Positions 1 to 12,026 of a stretch of DNA of 64,000 nt are shown piece after piece. A model generated the notes under the pieces. That model was not told the origin of the DNA, made no database searches, and was given only the letters and a program-made list of their open reading frames with translations. The DNA comes from Artemisia argyi (lineage: Eukaryota > Streptophyta > Magnoliopsida > Asterales > Asteraceae): NCBI GenBank assembly GCA_030686995.1, contig CM060709.1, forward strand, positions 304,433,857 through 304,497,856, given 5' to 3'. The position numbers were made by a program, and so were the translations under genes. Position 1 is the first letter of the stretch. Each line of letters opens with the position of its first letter.

Positions 1-841
1 TGGACTCATAGATGCTATTGTCAAGATCGGGGTAGAACTCGATAACATGACGATAGAGACGAGTTAGAAACATTCCATATGGAAGATTGGCTTTGGGAGT
101 TTTTCTAGCACACTCAATCCGTTTGATAAAGAAGTAGGCCAAATTGTATGGCTTTTCAACAGCAATACAATACAACATGTGAGCAAGGCACGCCGGGAGA
201 TGGTCCCGGTGACCTCCGGTACTGAACGCATTCTCACGAATGAGTTCTTCCCAGCGCTTCATGTGGGGGCCTAATTCCTTGAGGAGAATTTGGTATGAAG
301 AGATTTGGACATTTTTGGATTTTATTTTTCGGGTTGTAGTGTCACGCTCTACACCAAGGACTTGGCGAATTTCGTCAGGATGAGGGATTTCGGAGAGATA
401 TGGACCAAAGGTTGGTCGACAATGATGTAGAGATTCGAGGTCCCACTCGTTTGTGAAAACGGCTTGACCTCTAAAAGGAATTTGGAGGATTTGACCGAAT
501 TGGTTGAGAGTTAAGGTGATAAATTCATTTTGGATCATGAAGGAGATGGTGATGGCACCAAGATCATTGGTTTGTACCGCGACTTGGCTATAGAAATCAA
601 CAATGAAACGAGGAACGATGGGTTCATTGATTTCAAAGAGGCAATTGAAGTTGATGCTTGTAAACAAACGATCAATGTAGTCGGATTCAGCAAAAGCTAG
701 ATCTACTACACGTCCCTCATGAACGTTTCTATGTTCAATTTGATATATACGTCCAATGGAAGGAGATGTAGTAGGGAGTTGGGAAACTTTAGGAATGTAG
801 TTTTTAGTGTGGGAAAGATCTTCGGTAGTCGCTTTTGGCAT
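1..841 (-). CDS. Putative plant transposon protein-like ORF, partial (runs off left edge)
   Basis: Reading the minus strand from the ATG at 841 down to base 1 gives 280 codons without a stop, so the C-terminus lies outside the window. The protein has a short N-terminal tail, then VHEGR, then INFNCLFEINEPIVPRFI followed by a DFY motif, and later LPYGMFLTRLY. The same motifs in the same order occur in the ORF at 59272-60381 (YVHEGR; INFDCLLDIDEPICPRFI; LPYGMLLTRLF), so the two are clear homologues. The FY/TND block resembles the domain named 'putative plant transposon protein' in plant retroelements (PF20167-like, from memory). No enzymatic motif is visible and the biochemical role is unknown. 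It probably belongs to a minus-strand LTR element whose LTR lies at about 5478-7297. Unlike the right-hand homologue, this copy is undisrupted as far as it can be seen. Confidence 0.75.
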   Translation of the reverse strand, partial: MPKATTEDLSHTKNYIPKVSQLPTTSPSIGRIYQIEHRNVHEGRVVDLAFAESDYIDRLFTSINFNCLFEINEPIVPRFIVDFYSQVAVQTNDLGAITISFMIQNEFITLTLNQFGQILQIPFRGQAVFTNEWDLESLHHCRPTFGPYLSEIPHPDEIRQVLGVERDTTTRKIKSKNVQISSYQILLKELGPHMKRWEELIRENAFSTGGHRDHLPACLAHMLYCIAVEKPYNLAYFFIKRIECARKTPKANLPYGMFLTRLYRHVIEFYPDLDNSIYES

Positions 842-3800
842 TTTCTCCCAAACACAACAACAATACAAAAGACCAAAATAAATATAAAGAAGAATAAAAA
901 TGTATATATTGTTAAGACTTATGTTGGAACGTAAACATACTTCGACTCTAAGACGATAATCCTAAGAAGTAGTTTACCATGTTCCTTAACGAGTGCTCAA
1001 ACACTCATCATTTTTAGTCAAATCTGAACTGCAAAACATACAAAAACACTAAAAAATGCATCAAAATACTGAAAATATTTCAAAATTGTGTTTTATATGT
1101 TTTAGATGCAAAATGAGTAAAAACAGATGAAAAACGTACAAAGTTTGCAAAATTGGCAGTTTCAGTCCCTCAACTTTCATAAAATGTCAAAACTAGTCCC
1201 TGGTCATTCAAAATATGGAAAATTATCACCAAAGGTCATTTTAAAATCATAAGTTGTCATATTTAGTCCTTTAGTGAAAAATCTCAAAAGTTTTGGAAAT
1301 TTACAGTTTCAGTCCCTCAACTTCATAAATTGGCAGATTTGGTCCCTGGTGGGATATTTTTGAAAGAAAAACCATTTTTAGTCCTTGGAAATTCAAAAAT
1401 GTTCAACAATGGTCCTTGGGATGAAAGTTTTGTAAATTTACATGTTTGGTCCCTGTAATTTGGAATTTTGCAGAATTGGTCCCTGGAAATTTAATTTTGG
1501 ATGAAATTCATTTGTGGTCCTTGGATTAGTGGAACTTGGCATATTTTACCCTTGGAAGAATTTTGGAACAAATACATTTGCAGCCCCTATTTTTCAGAAT
1601 ATTACACTTTGGTCCTTGTGATATCTATCTTAACCAAATGGACCCTATGATTAAATAAACAACCAAACCCAAACAAACATCACCCCACCCAAACCTTGGC
1701 CTGATCCAAACAACACAAACTAAACCCCCCAGGCCCAAGCCAAACCGGCCCACCACCAAAAACATAACTCCCCCGTTTTTAATTATGCAGGGTCAAACCA
1801 AGAGTCAAACAAACAACTCATCCCCCCCACTTGATACCTGCTCCCCTGAAATCTCTTCCCCCCTCCTCACCTCCACCTCAGCAAACCCATTACTTGCTCC
1901 CTTAGCCTCCAATACCCTCCAAACTCCATTTAATGCTCACAAAAACCTCCAAGTTACCTCACCTGCCAAACCCCTTTTTCCCGCCAAGACCAATTTGAAG
2001 GCTGGGATTAATTTGGAGCCATCCAATGGCCAAAAGAAGAGTGGGATTCAACCAGAGGTCCCACAGGTGCTTAAAAAGCTTATATAAAAGAAACAAGAGA
2101 GAAGATGGAGGAGTATCTAGTGTAGAGTAGTTTAGTTTTAGTTTAGTAGTGTCGTTTTTATGAATTTTCCATTTTCAAGTGTAATTTCTGGCTTCAATTG
2201 TTGTATTAAGTTACATTAGTATAATTTAAACTTATTTCAAGCATAAATTTCAAGTCTCCTTTTTAAATTCAGTTATTGCTTAATTTCAGTCAAAATTTCC
2301 ATGTGCTTTAATCTTGTTGAAAATGGTTGTTTAGTGCTCTAAAAACTTTCATAAGCTCATTACAAAGTTTATATAAGCTTATATAAGAACTAAATTCAGT
2401 CTAACTAAAAAAAACTCAAAAATACTCAAAAATTCCCATAAATAGGTAATAAATAAAAATTTCAGAGAGGAAGGTGATTCAGGTTGGAAGCATGTTTCAT
2501 TTTGGGATGTTTTATTGGTTTAGAACTCATGGTGAGTGATTAGGTTATGGATTGGTCCCCTTGTTCTTGTTTCTCAGCTTGATAACACTTGTAAGCATTC
2601 TCCATTATTTTGGCAATTCCCTGTGGCATTGCTTGTCATTTGCTTATCTGTGCTTATTCATGCTTCATTTACATGCTTTAGTCATTATAGTATTTAAATA
2701 GTAATGCTAGTGCTCTAAATCTCTTTGTGCTCAAAATCTTCATTCAACCGCCATTTTAGCTTATTGTAGAACCCTAGGTTCTTGTGGTTTGATCTTGTAT
2801 TTTTGTGTTTAATTAAGTTTGTGTATACATAATCAGTTGTTAGAAATCAATTTCACAGTCATTAGGATCCATTTTCTTCAAAAAATCATAAATCATAACT
2901 GTTAAGGGAGTGTTTGGTTTTGTTGATGGCACACTGAGTTTGTTGGTTTCTGTGGTTAAAATTTGTTGAAACATGTCACTTGTAGTTTATTAGTTGCACT
3001 TTAGGTTTGAAATCAGTAGGTCTAAGCTCCAATAGTCAAAATCACAAAGAACCCCCCCCCCCCAACAGTCCATTGTTGGGAGATTTGATTTCATAAGCAC
3101 TCAAATCATTCCATAGTTAGTTTAGGTTATGAAATTTCAATACATCTAGGCTTATTACAACTTATTAGATCAGTTGTAACCATTAGAATCTCAAAAAAGT
3201 CAAAATTCAAGTTTATATCAAAAAGTCAAATTCACTTCTATGCAGAAAATCCATTTTTTGAGAGAATTATTGTGAATTTTGTGTGTGGATTGAGGCCTTG
3301 AAACTTTTAGGTTTAGTAGTCCCCCAGCTCTTCCTCATTGTCCCATCACCCTTTTATTTTTTCCATTTTTTTTACTGGGCCCCACACCCCAAGCAACACA
3401 CCTGTAGGGGGAATACCCTCCCCTGCATCAGCAGATCTTAGTCCACCACCACCACCACTTTGGTGGTGGTTTCTGACCTCCACAGTGGTCTACAAGCCAC
3501 CCACTTGGTCCCTTTCAACCCCCTCCTACCACACTTCAAACCTTGACCATTAGTTTGACCTAAAGCCTAGTGGACCCCACTTGGAATCAACCCTTAAGTT
3601 TGTCCCATTTTCTGAGTTGAAACAAATATTCAAGTGCTTAATTAGAGCTTATTGGCTTATTCTGTGGAACTTTTTGGTAGATTCTTGCTCATACATGTCC
3701 AACACACTAGTTTGAACAAGAATCACCCATAGTGGGTCCCACACAAGCTCATTTGAGCCTATTTCCTTCTTTGGTCAACAAAAGTCAACTGTGGTGCTAA

Positions 3801-5477
3801 TAAGCATCCACAGTGCTTATTTTTAAGTTGTAAAAAAGTTGTTTTCACAAAAAGTGTTTGTTTTTAGGTCTAAAATAGATTTGTAAAAGAAAAATCCAGA
3901 AAAAACAATTTAATTATAAGAGATAGTTTCTATTTAATGTAATTTAAATTTTAATTTTCATTTTTAGATTTTTGTTAAGTACTTGGTATTTTTATATTTT
4001 TATTAATTTCCTTTTATGTTAAAGTAATTTTAGTAAATTTCTCAGATTTTTATTTTGTCATTTAGTAATTATTAGATTTAATATTAGTTTTATTAATTAA
4101 TAATTAAGTTTTAAATAGCATAATTGGTTTTTATTAAGTAAGACCTAGTTTTTATATTTTTCCTAGCTTTTATATAATATAATATAATTTTAGAAAATTT
4201 TCTAGAATTTTTACTGTTCATTTGCTATTTTTTATAATTTAAAATAGTTTAATTAGGTAATTAATTAATAGAAAAATCACAAAAAGACAAAAATACATAT
4301 TTTTATTTTTAAAACTTGTTTTTAGTTATTTTATAATTTTAGAAATTTTATTTTCATTTTTCTAGTGTTAAATTAATATTATATTGTATTTAAGTATTTT
4401 AAATATTAATAATTAGTATTAATTAGTAATTAATTAATATTAAATAATTAATTAGTGTAAAAATTCATTTTAATTTTCTAAAAATTTTCTTTTATCCTTA
4501 AGTTTGTAAAAAAGTCATTTTCACCCCCTGGGGGTTTTCAGAATTCAGTTTTCACTTTTTATTTTGTACGTTTACGTTTTATTTAAATGTAAACGTACGC
4601 GTTTTAGGTTTTAAACGTTTCTGGTTTTTCAAAACTTTCCAGTCTTGTTCATATAGCTTATTTAAGCTATTTCTTCGTATATTCCTTAGTGTAATCACTC
4701 GCAAACCTTTTCCTGTCCAAATTCACCCTATCACAAACCCGTTTGATAACCATCTCACCTCGTTGGGACATAACGACTCGGGGAAACCACTATATTCCGC
4801 GGAGCATTGACTCTAGGCAGTTTGACCTTGTTGACCATCCTTTGGTCAATTTAGGTTGACGGTTCTGAGCCAATCATTCCTTATTTTTATTTTTAACTCG
4901 TTCTAGATATATTTTATGACGTTTGGCAAGTAGTTATGGACAAATCCAAACACCCTTTTAAACATCTTAATATATCATGAAATTTACTAGATTTACTTTA
5001 GGTTGTATAACTAGCCATTTCTTACGAGTTTCTTATGCATGTGATTTGTTTTCGAAAATGATGGTTTATGTTTTGACTCAAAAATGCCATTTTTCGTACT
5101 AAACCAAACGCTTCCTTAACTAGACACTTACACAACTAGTATGTCAATATATATATGAATTATATATCTTGACAAGTCCGAATTACTAGTTTTAGGTTTA
5201 TAATCTTGACAACGTTTTATAAAAATTACAACGACTTAATTTCGACATTGTTAGGATTTAGTTATGGAAATTTTAGACCCAATTCGAAAGAAATTTTAGA
5301 CCCAATTCGAAAGAAATAGTTGTACGTCCGTTTTAAAATATATAAAAACAAGTTTGTTTTAAAAACTTCGATTCTAGTTTATGTGATCTCAATACTTGCA
5401 CTATATGAACAATTATATAGTTACTAACTAACTAAGCTAATATTGTATAAGTAAATAAGTAAGTAATGAAAAGAGTT
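842..5477. other. Gene-free stretch, likely internal/leader region of a minus-strand LTR element
   Basis: No credible coding region on either strand. At 1160-1640 a motif of the type 'tagtccctgg / ggtccctgg' recurs about every 40-80 bases. A C-run of 12 lies at 3052-3063. Bases 3900-4500 are very AT-rich with many TTTAATTA-like words. A direct repeat of about 20 bases sits at 5270-5315. The stretch lies between the minus-strand SIRE-like LTR and the ORF at 1-841, the same order (LTR, about 4 kb, ORF) as in the element at 54145-60381. I infer that it is the leader/internal region of a related element, but no gag relic or primer-binding site could be found. Confidence 0.4.
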
Positions 5478-6012
5478 GGAAAGATCAAACCACAACACAA
5501 GGATTTATAGTGGTTCGGCTACAAGGTCACCTTCCTTGTTCCTACTCCACTCCCCGAGTCACCTACTCGAGAGTTTTCTTCACTATGTCAACAAACTCCC
5601 TTATGGCGGAAAAAACCTTATACACCAATGTACACACCGCAGCTTCGTCACAACTTAATCACAACTACTACACAACTTCTTCACACCAATCTACTTTACA
5701 CCAATTCTTCTTCACACCTTTATACTTCACACCAATCTTCTTCACAACTACACTACTTCACTACTAAATAACTTATTCTCCCTACACAACTTCTATTTCT
5801 TCTAAACTACTTATTACAAGCACAACTCAACTTCACAAATAATATACACAATATACACAACTATTCTTCAATACTTCTTGAACTTAGTTGTAGAAGGAGT
5901 ATTCTTCTTTTGCACTTTGGATGAGGATGGATGAGAAGGGATTGAATCACTTGAACAAGGATTAGTAATCTAATGATCAAAGGGTTTTGGAATATGTTTA
6001 GAGAGTTTTAGA

Positions 6013-6734
6013 TAGGGGTGAACATGGGGCGGGGTGGGGCGGTTTTGTGGTAAAACCAAAAACCGAACCGTATATTTCGGTATTTTAGTTTTTGAAAACT
6101 ATAAACCGTTTGATTTCGGTTTCGGTTTTTCGGTTTTTGACATTGAATCGGTTCGGTTTCGGTTTATATTCGGTTTTTTCTTACTTGAAAACAAGAAAGT
6201 TTTAATTTTATATAAAGTTTACGATTCCAAGTTTTCAAGCAATAATATTTAAACAAATATCAATAATAGCATAATATCTAGCAATCCAAAGCTTAGAAAA
6301 AACATAAGAAACACCAAACATGAATCTAAAATATAGATGTCTTTGCGGCTTTGCACTTTTTGTTCACAAAAAACATTCAAAGAACACTATTGTTCGATAA
6401 CAAAGATATAATATCTATAAATATAACAAATTTGAAAAACACTATTGTTTTCTTTTTGTAATAGATAAAGTTGCATACTAAAATGTTTAAAATCCAAAAC
6501 TAAATAGCAAATCTCTTATATAGATAAAAATATATAAAAATGTAAATAAAGGTGGGGCGGGGCGGTTTTTTTGGTTCGGTTTTTCTTATGAAACCAAAAA
6601 CCGCCCCAAACATTCGGTTTTTACAAAATTCAAAACCACCTCCATCGGTTTGTCAAATGGGGCGGTTTTTTCTATTCGGCTTTTTTGGTTTTTTCGGTTT
6701 TGATTCGGTTTTTCGGTTTTTGTGCTCACCCCTA
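6013..6734. mobile_element. hAT-type MITE with CGGTTTTT-rich interior
   Basis: Ends TAGGGGTGAACA and, inverted, TAGGGGTGAGCACA. It is flanked by a perfect 8-bp target duplication GTTTTAGA at 6005-6012 and 6735-6742, the length expected for hAT. Subterminal regions are arrays of GGTTTTTCGGTTT-like words in opposite orientations at the two ends; the centre is AT-rich. Short apparent ORFs in it are by-products of these arrays. It is nested in the minus-strand LTR. Confidence 0.85.
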
Positions 6735-6828
6735 GTTTTAGATTTGAAATTTTTGTGCAAAAGGTAGGGAAAAATTCCAGATTTAAGGTGGTATTTATAG
6801 GAGAAAAATTATGACAGATTCTGACACA

Positions 6829-6915
6829 GGAGCCTGGCCGGTCCCCTTAATTCATGGCCGGTCCCCTTAATTTTAAGGGGACCGCCCCTTATAATTAAGG
6901 GGGCCGCCCAGCTGT
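6829..6915. promoter_or_regulatory. GC-rich palindromic block upstream of LTR TATA box
   Basis: Repeats of GGCCGGTCCCCTTAATT are followed by complementary AAGGGGACCGCCCC and AATTAAGGGGGCCGCCC, so the block can fold on itself. On the minus strand it lies just upstream of CTATAAATACC, the probable LTR core promoter. The LTRs at 54145 and 63400 have a different GC-rich hairpin in the equivalent position. Confidence 0.5.
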
Positions 6916-7304
6916 AACGGCCAGAAAATCTGTCATTTAGTGGGGAAAGTTTATTTGGTGAAAAACTAACTGATTTTGGTTAAAAATTTGAATTCATATA
7001 TTTAGTATGATTAAAACATTTTTCTTTATTACCAAAAGTGTTTTTCAAAAATATATAATATGTTTATATAATTAAATAAACTTTGTAATAATTAATTAAA
7101 TACCCTTTGATCATGAAATGTATTAAGCACTTGTTTATTCATACCTTAAGTGATTAAGTTGGATATAATGATATAAACTAGCTTAATACTTGTTTACGTA
7201 GTAATCTTACGTTTGATGATTTTACATTTTGCGATCGTCAAAATATAGAGATATCAAAAAATATAAATAACGTTTTCATGGATTATTTATGTCAACATTA
7301 CCCT

Positions 7305-7917
7305 TGTGACAGATGGGTGATGTGGACCTGAAAAGCCCATGACGTGTTGAACTCCGGCCAAACCACGACATATGATGTGGTTGGTCGTTGATAATGGGCC
7401 ATGTCAGTTTCCTGTAAATTTAGTTATTTATAAATAGAAAATACTTTTTACATTTTTAATAAAGTATTCCTTTTTTTCTTGTTGGGTTTTGAGATTCTGC
7501 TGCTCAGGTGCTAAATGGAAAATACTCTAAGTGTCATACTACTGCTAGTGTTAGAGATTCTACTGCTGAAGAATAGTACTGCCGGAGTTATATGATACTG
7601 CTGCTAGAGTTATATTCTACTGCTCAAGTGATATTATCTTGTGTATTAAGTTATTGTAAACCGACTAGGACTCCTTAGTGTATAAAATAAGGTTCCTAGG
7701 GTTAGAGTTATGTACGTATTAAGTTTAAGTCGAATCACTTCAAGGTTGTAAAACCCTAGCATTGTTGAGTGCTCGTATATTGAATATATTGAAGTGTTGA
7801 GTGTGAAATCATTGTTTTATTGTTCTTCTTAAGTTAAACATTACATTCCGCATTATGTTTAAAGTTACAATTCTAAGTCAGCTTCTATAAGATCGATTTG
7901 CTCAACTAGGATCAACA
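7305..7917 (+). mobile_element. Copia LTR (5' LTR of the gag element)
   Basis: Begins TGTGACAG and ends ATCAACA directly before a canonical Copia primer-binding site. A TATAAATA box is at 7429-7436. The exact left boundary is inferred from the TG dinucleotide; no 3' partner LTR was found in the window. Confidence 0.65.
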
Positions 7918-7919
7918 AG

Positions 7920-7931
7920 TGGTATCAGAGC
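7920..7931 (+). other. Primer-binding site (initiator tRNA-Met type)
   Basis: TGGTATCAGAGC, the classic Ty1/Copia primer-binding sequence complementary to the 3' end of initiator tRNA-Met, two bases after the LTR end. Confidence 0.85.
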
Positions 7932-8003
7932 TTATGATCTAGAAGCTGTGATAAAGAAGAACTCGTGTTTACTCTAGTCTGTTCTTAAACAACTACTGAA
8001 GTC

Positions 8004-11000
8004 ATGGGTGGTGAAACACACATGGTTACTGCATCAAAGGTGCCTATGCTCAAGCAAGGAGAGTATGAGCTTTGGAAGATAAAAATAAGGCAATACATGA
8101 GGATGATTGACTACAACATGTGGAATGTTGTTTTGACTGGTAATAAACTTCCACAGATAGTTGATGGGAAAGAAGTACCTATTGATGAGTCTCGTATTAT
8201 ATATATTTATACCCCCGATATTATGTAAATTATATATAGTAAATAACCTTATTATTTGGACTTTTGGTACTTAATATATGAATGAATATACAGGATAAAA
8301 GATTGAAGGAAAGACGCAAGAAGTACACGAAACAAATGACTTAAGATAATTATTCATAGTTTGGATTTAAAGCACGCCGATCTTATGTAGAAAGTGCGCC
8401 GCTTACGGGCACCTTTGGTAAAGGTCAACTATACAACTACGAGTCAATTAGTAAAGTACACCGGTTATATGTTATATGTGCGCCAGTCTTCAGTACAAAT
8501 AATGACCTTTTGGCGCCAAGTAAGAGGAGAAGCCCGCCGGTTTTACACCAATTGCGCGGCGTACTTCTCATGACAGTTATGTTTCCACATTAATGAGCTA
8601 CATCAATGATGAGGCCGATCACTTGCTTGTCATAACTCACCAGGGACGTGCTATTTCACTATAAATAAGAGCACAAATCGGAGTTCTATATACACCTCAA
8701 TCAAGAAAAATCTCTTGATAAATAAGAAGCAGTTAGTAGTGGTTTTGCACCAAAAAACACTAGCTAAAGAGTTGGAGAAAGTAGCAACGTGTGGAGAAGA
8801 ACGTTGGAACACATAAACACTTGTAAACCTCGGCATAATCTTGTTCTATATAATGATAATGCTTATGTACTTTGTTTACGTTGATATGAATAAGGAGTAG
8901 TACCTTTATGTTTGTTTAAGGCACTTATGCCATGATGTTAACATAAGAATTGTATCATGATACTTGAATCTATTATGTATGCGTTTGATATGGCATTGTT
9001 TAGTCTATTACCATTTGTCTTGATTGATCACTATGATTGTTTAAAGGTCGAAAGATGCAATTATGTTGATTACATTATGATTTGTCTATCTATAACAAGT
9101 CATTGCTATGCTTGTGAGAATTGCTTAAAAAAACAAATGTTAACCTTAACTATGACACGTTTAAGGACTAGTCCAATGTCTAATGACTTGACTAGGGGAA
9201 ATGCATACTTAATACTTCATATTTGGACCAAATTTTATGCATTTTATGTATCTAGGATCAAAGGCCGAAAGGAGATTCTTTTACATAAGGTAGATATACT
9301 AGTTTGCATGATAACCATTCATGCTTTACTTCTATGCCTTGTCAATGTACCATCTGTGATACTCATGCTTATTTATCTCATGTGCTTAGCCTTGAACAAA
9401 CATATCTTTAGAATTATTTGGCAAAACAATTCAAACAACTTTAAATCCAACAAAAACAGTTTTAGTGATAAGTGACAATCATTGGAATCTAATTTTGCTA
9501 CTCATAGCTAACATAAGAAACTATTACCTCTATTGGGACGACCAGGTCTTGCCTCAAAACCTTTACTATAAACGGGGGTTATACTTTTACCCATGTGTTT
9601 TGTGTATTAAGGAATCGGTAAAAATAGTCTTATAAATTTAAAGCTTTCGAAACACATCACCTATTAAATCTAAGGAAGACAAGGCTTTGAGGAAGTTAGA
9701 GATCAAGACTCACAGTATTCTCATGATGGGAATACCTAATGAGCTTCAGTTGGATTTTGAAGGTTGTGAAACTGCTAAGGACTTAATGGATGCTGTTGAA
9801 ACAAGGTTTGGAGGCAATGCTGCTACAAAGAAGTCAAGGAAGAATTTATTGAAGCATCAATTTGAGAACTTCACTTCTTCAAGTGGAGAAAGCCTTGATG
9901 GTACTTATAACAGACTTCAAAAGCTTGTAAGCCATCTAAATCTTGTTGGATATGTAGTTCCTCAAGAAGATATCAATCTCAAGTTTTTCAGAAGCCTGGC
10001 ACCAGAATGGAGCATGCATACAGTTGTGTGGAGAAACAAAGCTGATTTTGATAGTATGAGCTTGGATAATCATTACAACAATTTGAAGGTCTATGAATCT
10101 GAGATGAATGCATCATCTACTTCATCTACTGCTGCTCAAAATCTAGCTTTTGTGTCTTCCAAAAGCAAAAGCTCCCAAGAAACTCATTCTATTGCTTATT
10201 GAGTTTATGTTGCTAGCACTAGTGGTTCTGCTGCTTGTTCTAATAACAGTGACACCATAAGTGATGCTACTATTTGTGCATTCTTGGCTGATCTTACAAC
10301 ATGTACTCAAGTTCTAAATCAGAATATGGATCACATTGATCCTGATGATCTTGAAGAGATTGATTTGAAGTGGCAAATGGCTATGCTGACCATGAAGGCT
10401 AGAAGGTTTTTAAAGAAAACTGGAAGAGAGCTCAAGTACAAGGCTCAGAACAATATGGGCTTTGACAAATCAAAGATTGAGTGCTACAACTGCAATAGGA
10501 AAGGTCACTTTGCCAGAGAATGCAGGCTCCAAATAAGAATGTGGACAACCCAAAGAAAGCTGCTGAAGAACCAAAGACCACTACAGCTTTGGTATCATGT
10601 GATGGTTTGGGTGATTATGACTGGACTGACATGGCTGAGGAAGAACCCAACTTTGCACTTATGGCTGAAGATAAACCCAAAGGGCATATCTTTGCTTTAA
10701 TGGCTTATGCTTCATCATCATCTGGTTCTGACTCTGAGGTATCTAATGAATCCAATGAGTCTGTTTGTTCTTTTAGATCATGTTTAGACACTGTTGAGGA
10801 ACTTAAAGCTAGGAATGAAAGTCTTAGACAAGAAATTGAAAGCCTAAAACTTGATAACTTAGGTTATAAAGTAGGAATTCAAAATGTAGAAAGAAGACCT
10901 GAATATCTTAAACAGTGTGAGTTTGAATATGTGGATAAGATAAATATACAGGATGGCGAGCTTTTTCTTAAAAATAATGAAATTGATGTGCTTAAGAAAA

Positions 11001-11128
11001 AGTCAGAAGAAGCAGAACAAGCAAGAGATGCAGCTCTAGCAGATAAAGATAAACATATAGTAAGAGTTGAAAAACAACAATTTGTTTCTGACATGGTAAA
11101 TAAGTCTATTGAAAGTCTAGTCAAGTAA
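8004..11128 (+). pseudogene. gag: Copia gag polyprotein, disrupted
   Basis: Starts at the ATG at 8004. The N-terminal part has the gag signature of plant Copia elements (LKQGEYELWKIKIRQYM) and stops abruptly at 8199. The reading resumes in frame at 9667 with the central gag domain (LMMGIPNELQLDF; FGGNAATKK; SLAPEWSMHT). A CCHC zinc knuckle, CYNCNRKGHFAREC, lies near 10480-10524, followed by an acidic, Ser-rich then coiled-coil tail to 11128. Defects: a 1.46-kb insertion at 8200-9661 with a 5-bp duplication; an in-frame TGA at 10200-10202; a probable 1-base loss just after the zinc knuckle (about 10527) that moves the frame to the tail. No protease, integrase, reverse transcriptase or RNase H follows, so this is a relic. 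Gag would form the virus-like particle in the cytoplasm. Confidence 0.88.
8200..9661. mobile_element. Insertion in gag, probable solo LTR of unidentified family
   Basis: Flanked by TATTA at 8195-8199 and 9662-9666, a 5-bp duplication typical of LTR-element integration. Removing the insert and one TATTA keeps the gag frame (196 + 20 bases from the ATG to the next known codon start, divisible by 3). Inside are a TATAAATA box near 8661 and an LTR-like layout, but the ends are not canonical TG...CA (TATATATTT at the left, CATCACC at the right). The 172-codon ORF at 8957-9475 shows no recognisable domain. A solo LTR is the best explanation; a truncated element of another class is possible. Confidence 0.6.
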
Positions 11129-11508
11129 AAGGTGTGTGTGTAACCTAGACGTAGGAAAAAACGTCTAGGGTTAGGGTTTATTAGTTTAGCCTCAAGAATC
11201 ACTTGATTCCTGTTATAGTTCATTGATGTAACCGTATTATTTTAATCAAATAATATTTGGGGCTTGGATGTGAAAAATCTTGGTGATAACATTGATGTTC
11301 TTATTTATTATTCCGCTGCATATTCAATGTTATTATATCCTCGATAATATGAGGTCTAAACAACCTCGAGCTACAACGATTCAACATTTCTTTTATCTGC
11401 AAAAATTGTAAGCAAGAGTGCCGAAGGATGTGAATCTGAAGGTTTCAAAACAAATTTGAGTCTAACATTATCTCTTTGATATTACGATAGTATTAGATTG
11501 GGGGGACA
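11129..11508 (+). other. 3' remnant of retroelement internal region
   Basis: No coding region. It ends in a polypurine-like tract (TTGGGGGGACA, 11499-11508) directly before the LTR candidate at 11509. The boundary between the end of the Copia gag relic and this piece cannot be placed. Confidence 0.3.
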
Positions 11509-12026
11509 TGATGAGGTATTAGGTCCTTCGAATACCTCCGAAGGACTTAATCACCCAACACCAAACATATCTCTTAGAAGATTGTGGAACAACTTCCTTA
11601 TGTTGGAACAAAATTGCGAAGTAGTTAGGGTAACGAACGTTAACTTAGGTTCGTATTAAATGACAAAGGAAGTAACGTTCCACCTTTCCCGCTGAACAAA
11701 CACTACCAAGAGTTGTACGGGAAGGTACAAATGGAACAATGTTGACCACTTAGTACGTTAGGCAATAATGACAACCTAAGCCCCGAGAGCAAAGGCTCAT
11801 GTCTAGTAGCGACTCTCACGCTTCACCAAAATGACAATCACGTCTCCACAATCATCGTGCCATGGAGTATGGATCAAGTAGTATAAATAGGTTCGCTCAC
11901 CCCAATAAGCGACATGATCACACACACTTCGCTCTGTACTTACTTTTTCTGTCTCTACTTTATCTTACTAAAAGCATACCAAGCATATATTTTGTCTTAC
12001 ACCAGAGCTTGGTCACGAATTTAACA
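11509..12026 (+). mobile_element. Gypsy-like LTR candidate
   Basis: TGATGAGG...TTAACA (518 bp), preceded by a polypurine-like tract and followed by CTGGAGGCGCGCTAACG, which resembles the 'TGGCGCC' primer-binding region of Tat-type gypsy elements. A TATAAATA box at 11882-11889 is followed about 120-140 bases downstream by an LTR-like R/U5 region. No second copy is visible, so this is tentative. Confidence 0.45.

Larger units (their letters stand above)
5478..7297 (-). mobile_element. SIRE/Maximus-like Copia LTR (minus strand), with nested MITE
   Basis: In minus orientation it starts TGTTGAC at 7297 and continues with AAAACGTTATTTATATTTT, matching the start of the plus-strand LTR at 54145 (AAAAACGTTATTTATATTTT). 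Near its other end, 5478-5530 reads as the complement of the LTR block at 55140-55195 (shared words GATCAAACCACAACAC and GTGGTTCGGCTACAAGG). It has a GC-rich hairpin followed by a TATAAATACC box (complement near 6790-6800), the same arrangement as the right-hand LTR. A 722-bp MITE plus 8-bp duplication accounts for part of the length. The internal (5478) end is approximate; no primer-binding site was recognised beside it. Confidence 0.6.

Noticed and set aside
1785..2087. 100-codon Pro/Ser-rich ORF
   Set aside because: C-rich low-complexity sequence in the gene-free retroelement leader; no homology or signals recognised.
8957..9475. 172-codon ORF
   Set aside because: Lies inside the LTR-like insertion in gag, is AT-driven and hydrophobic by composition, and has no domain.
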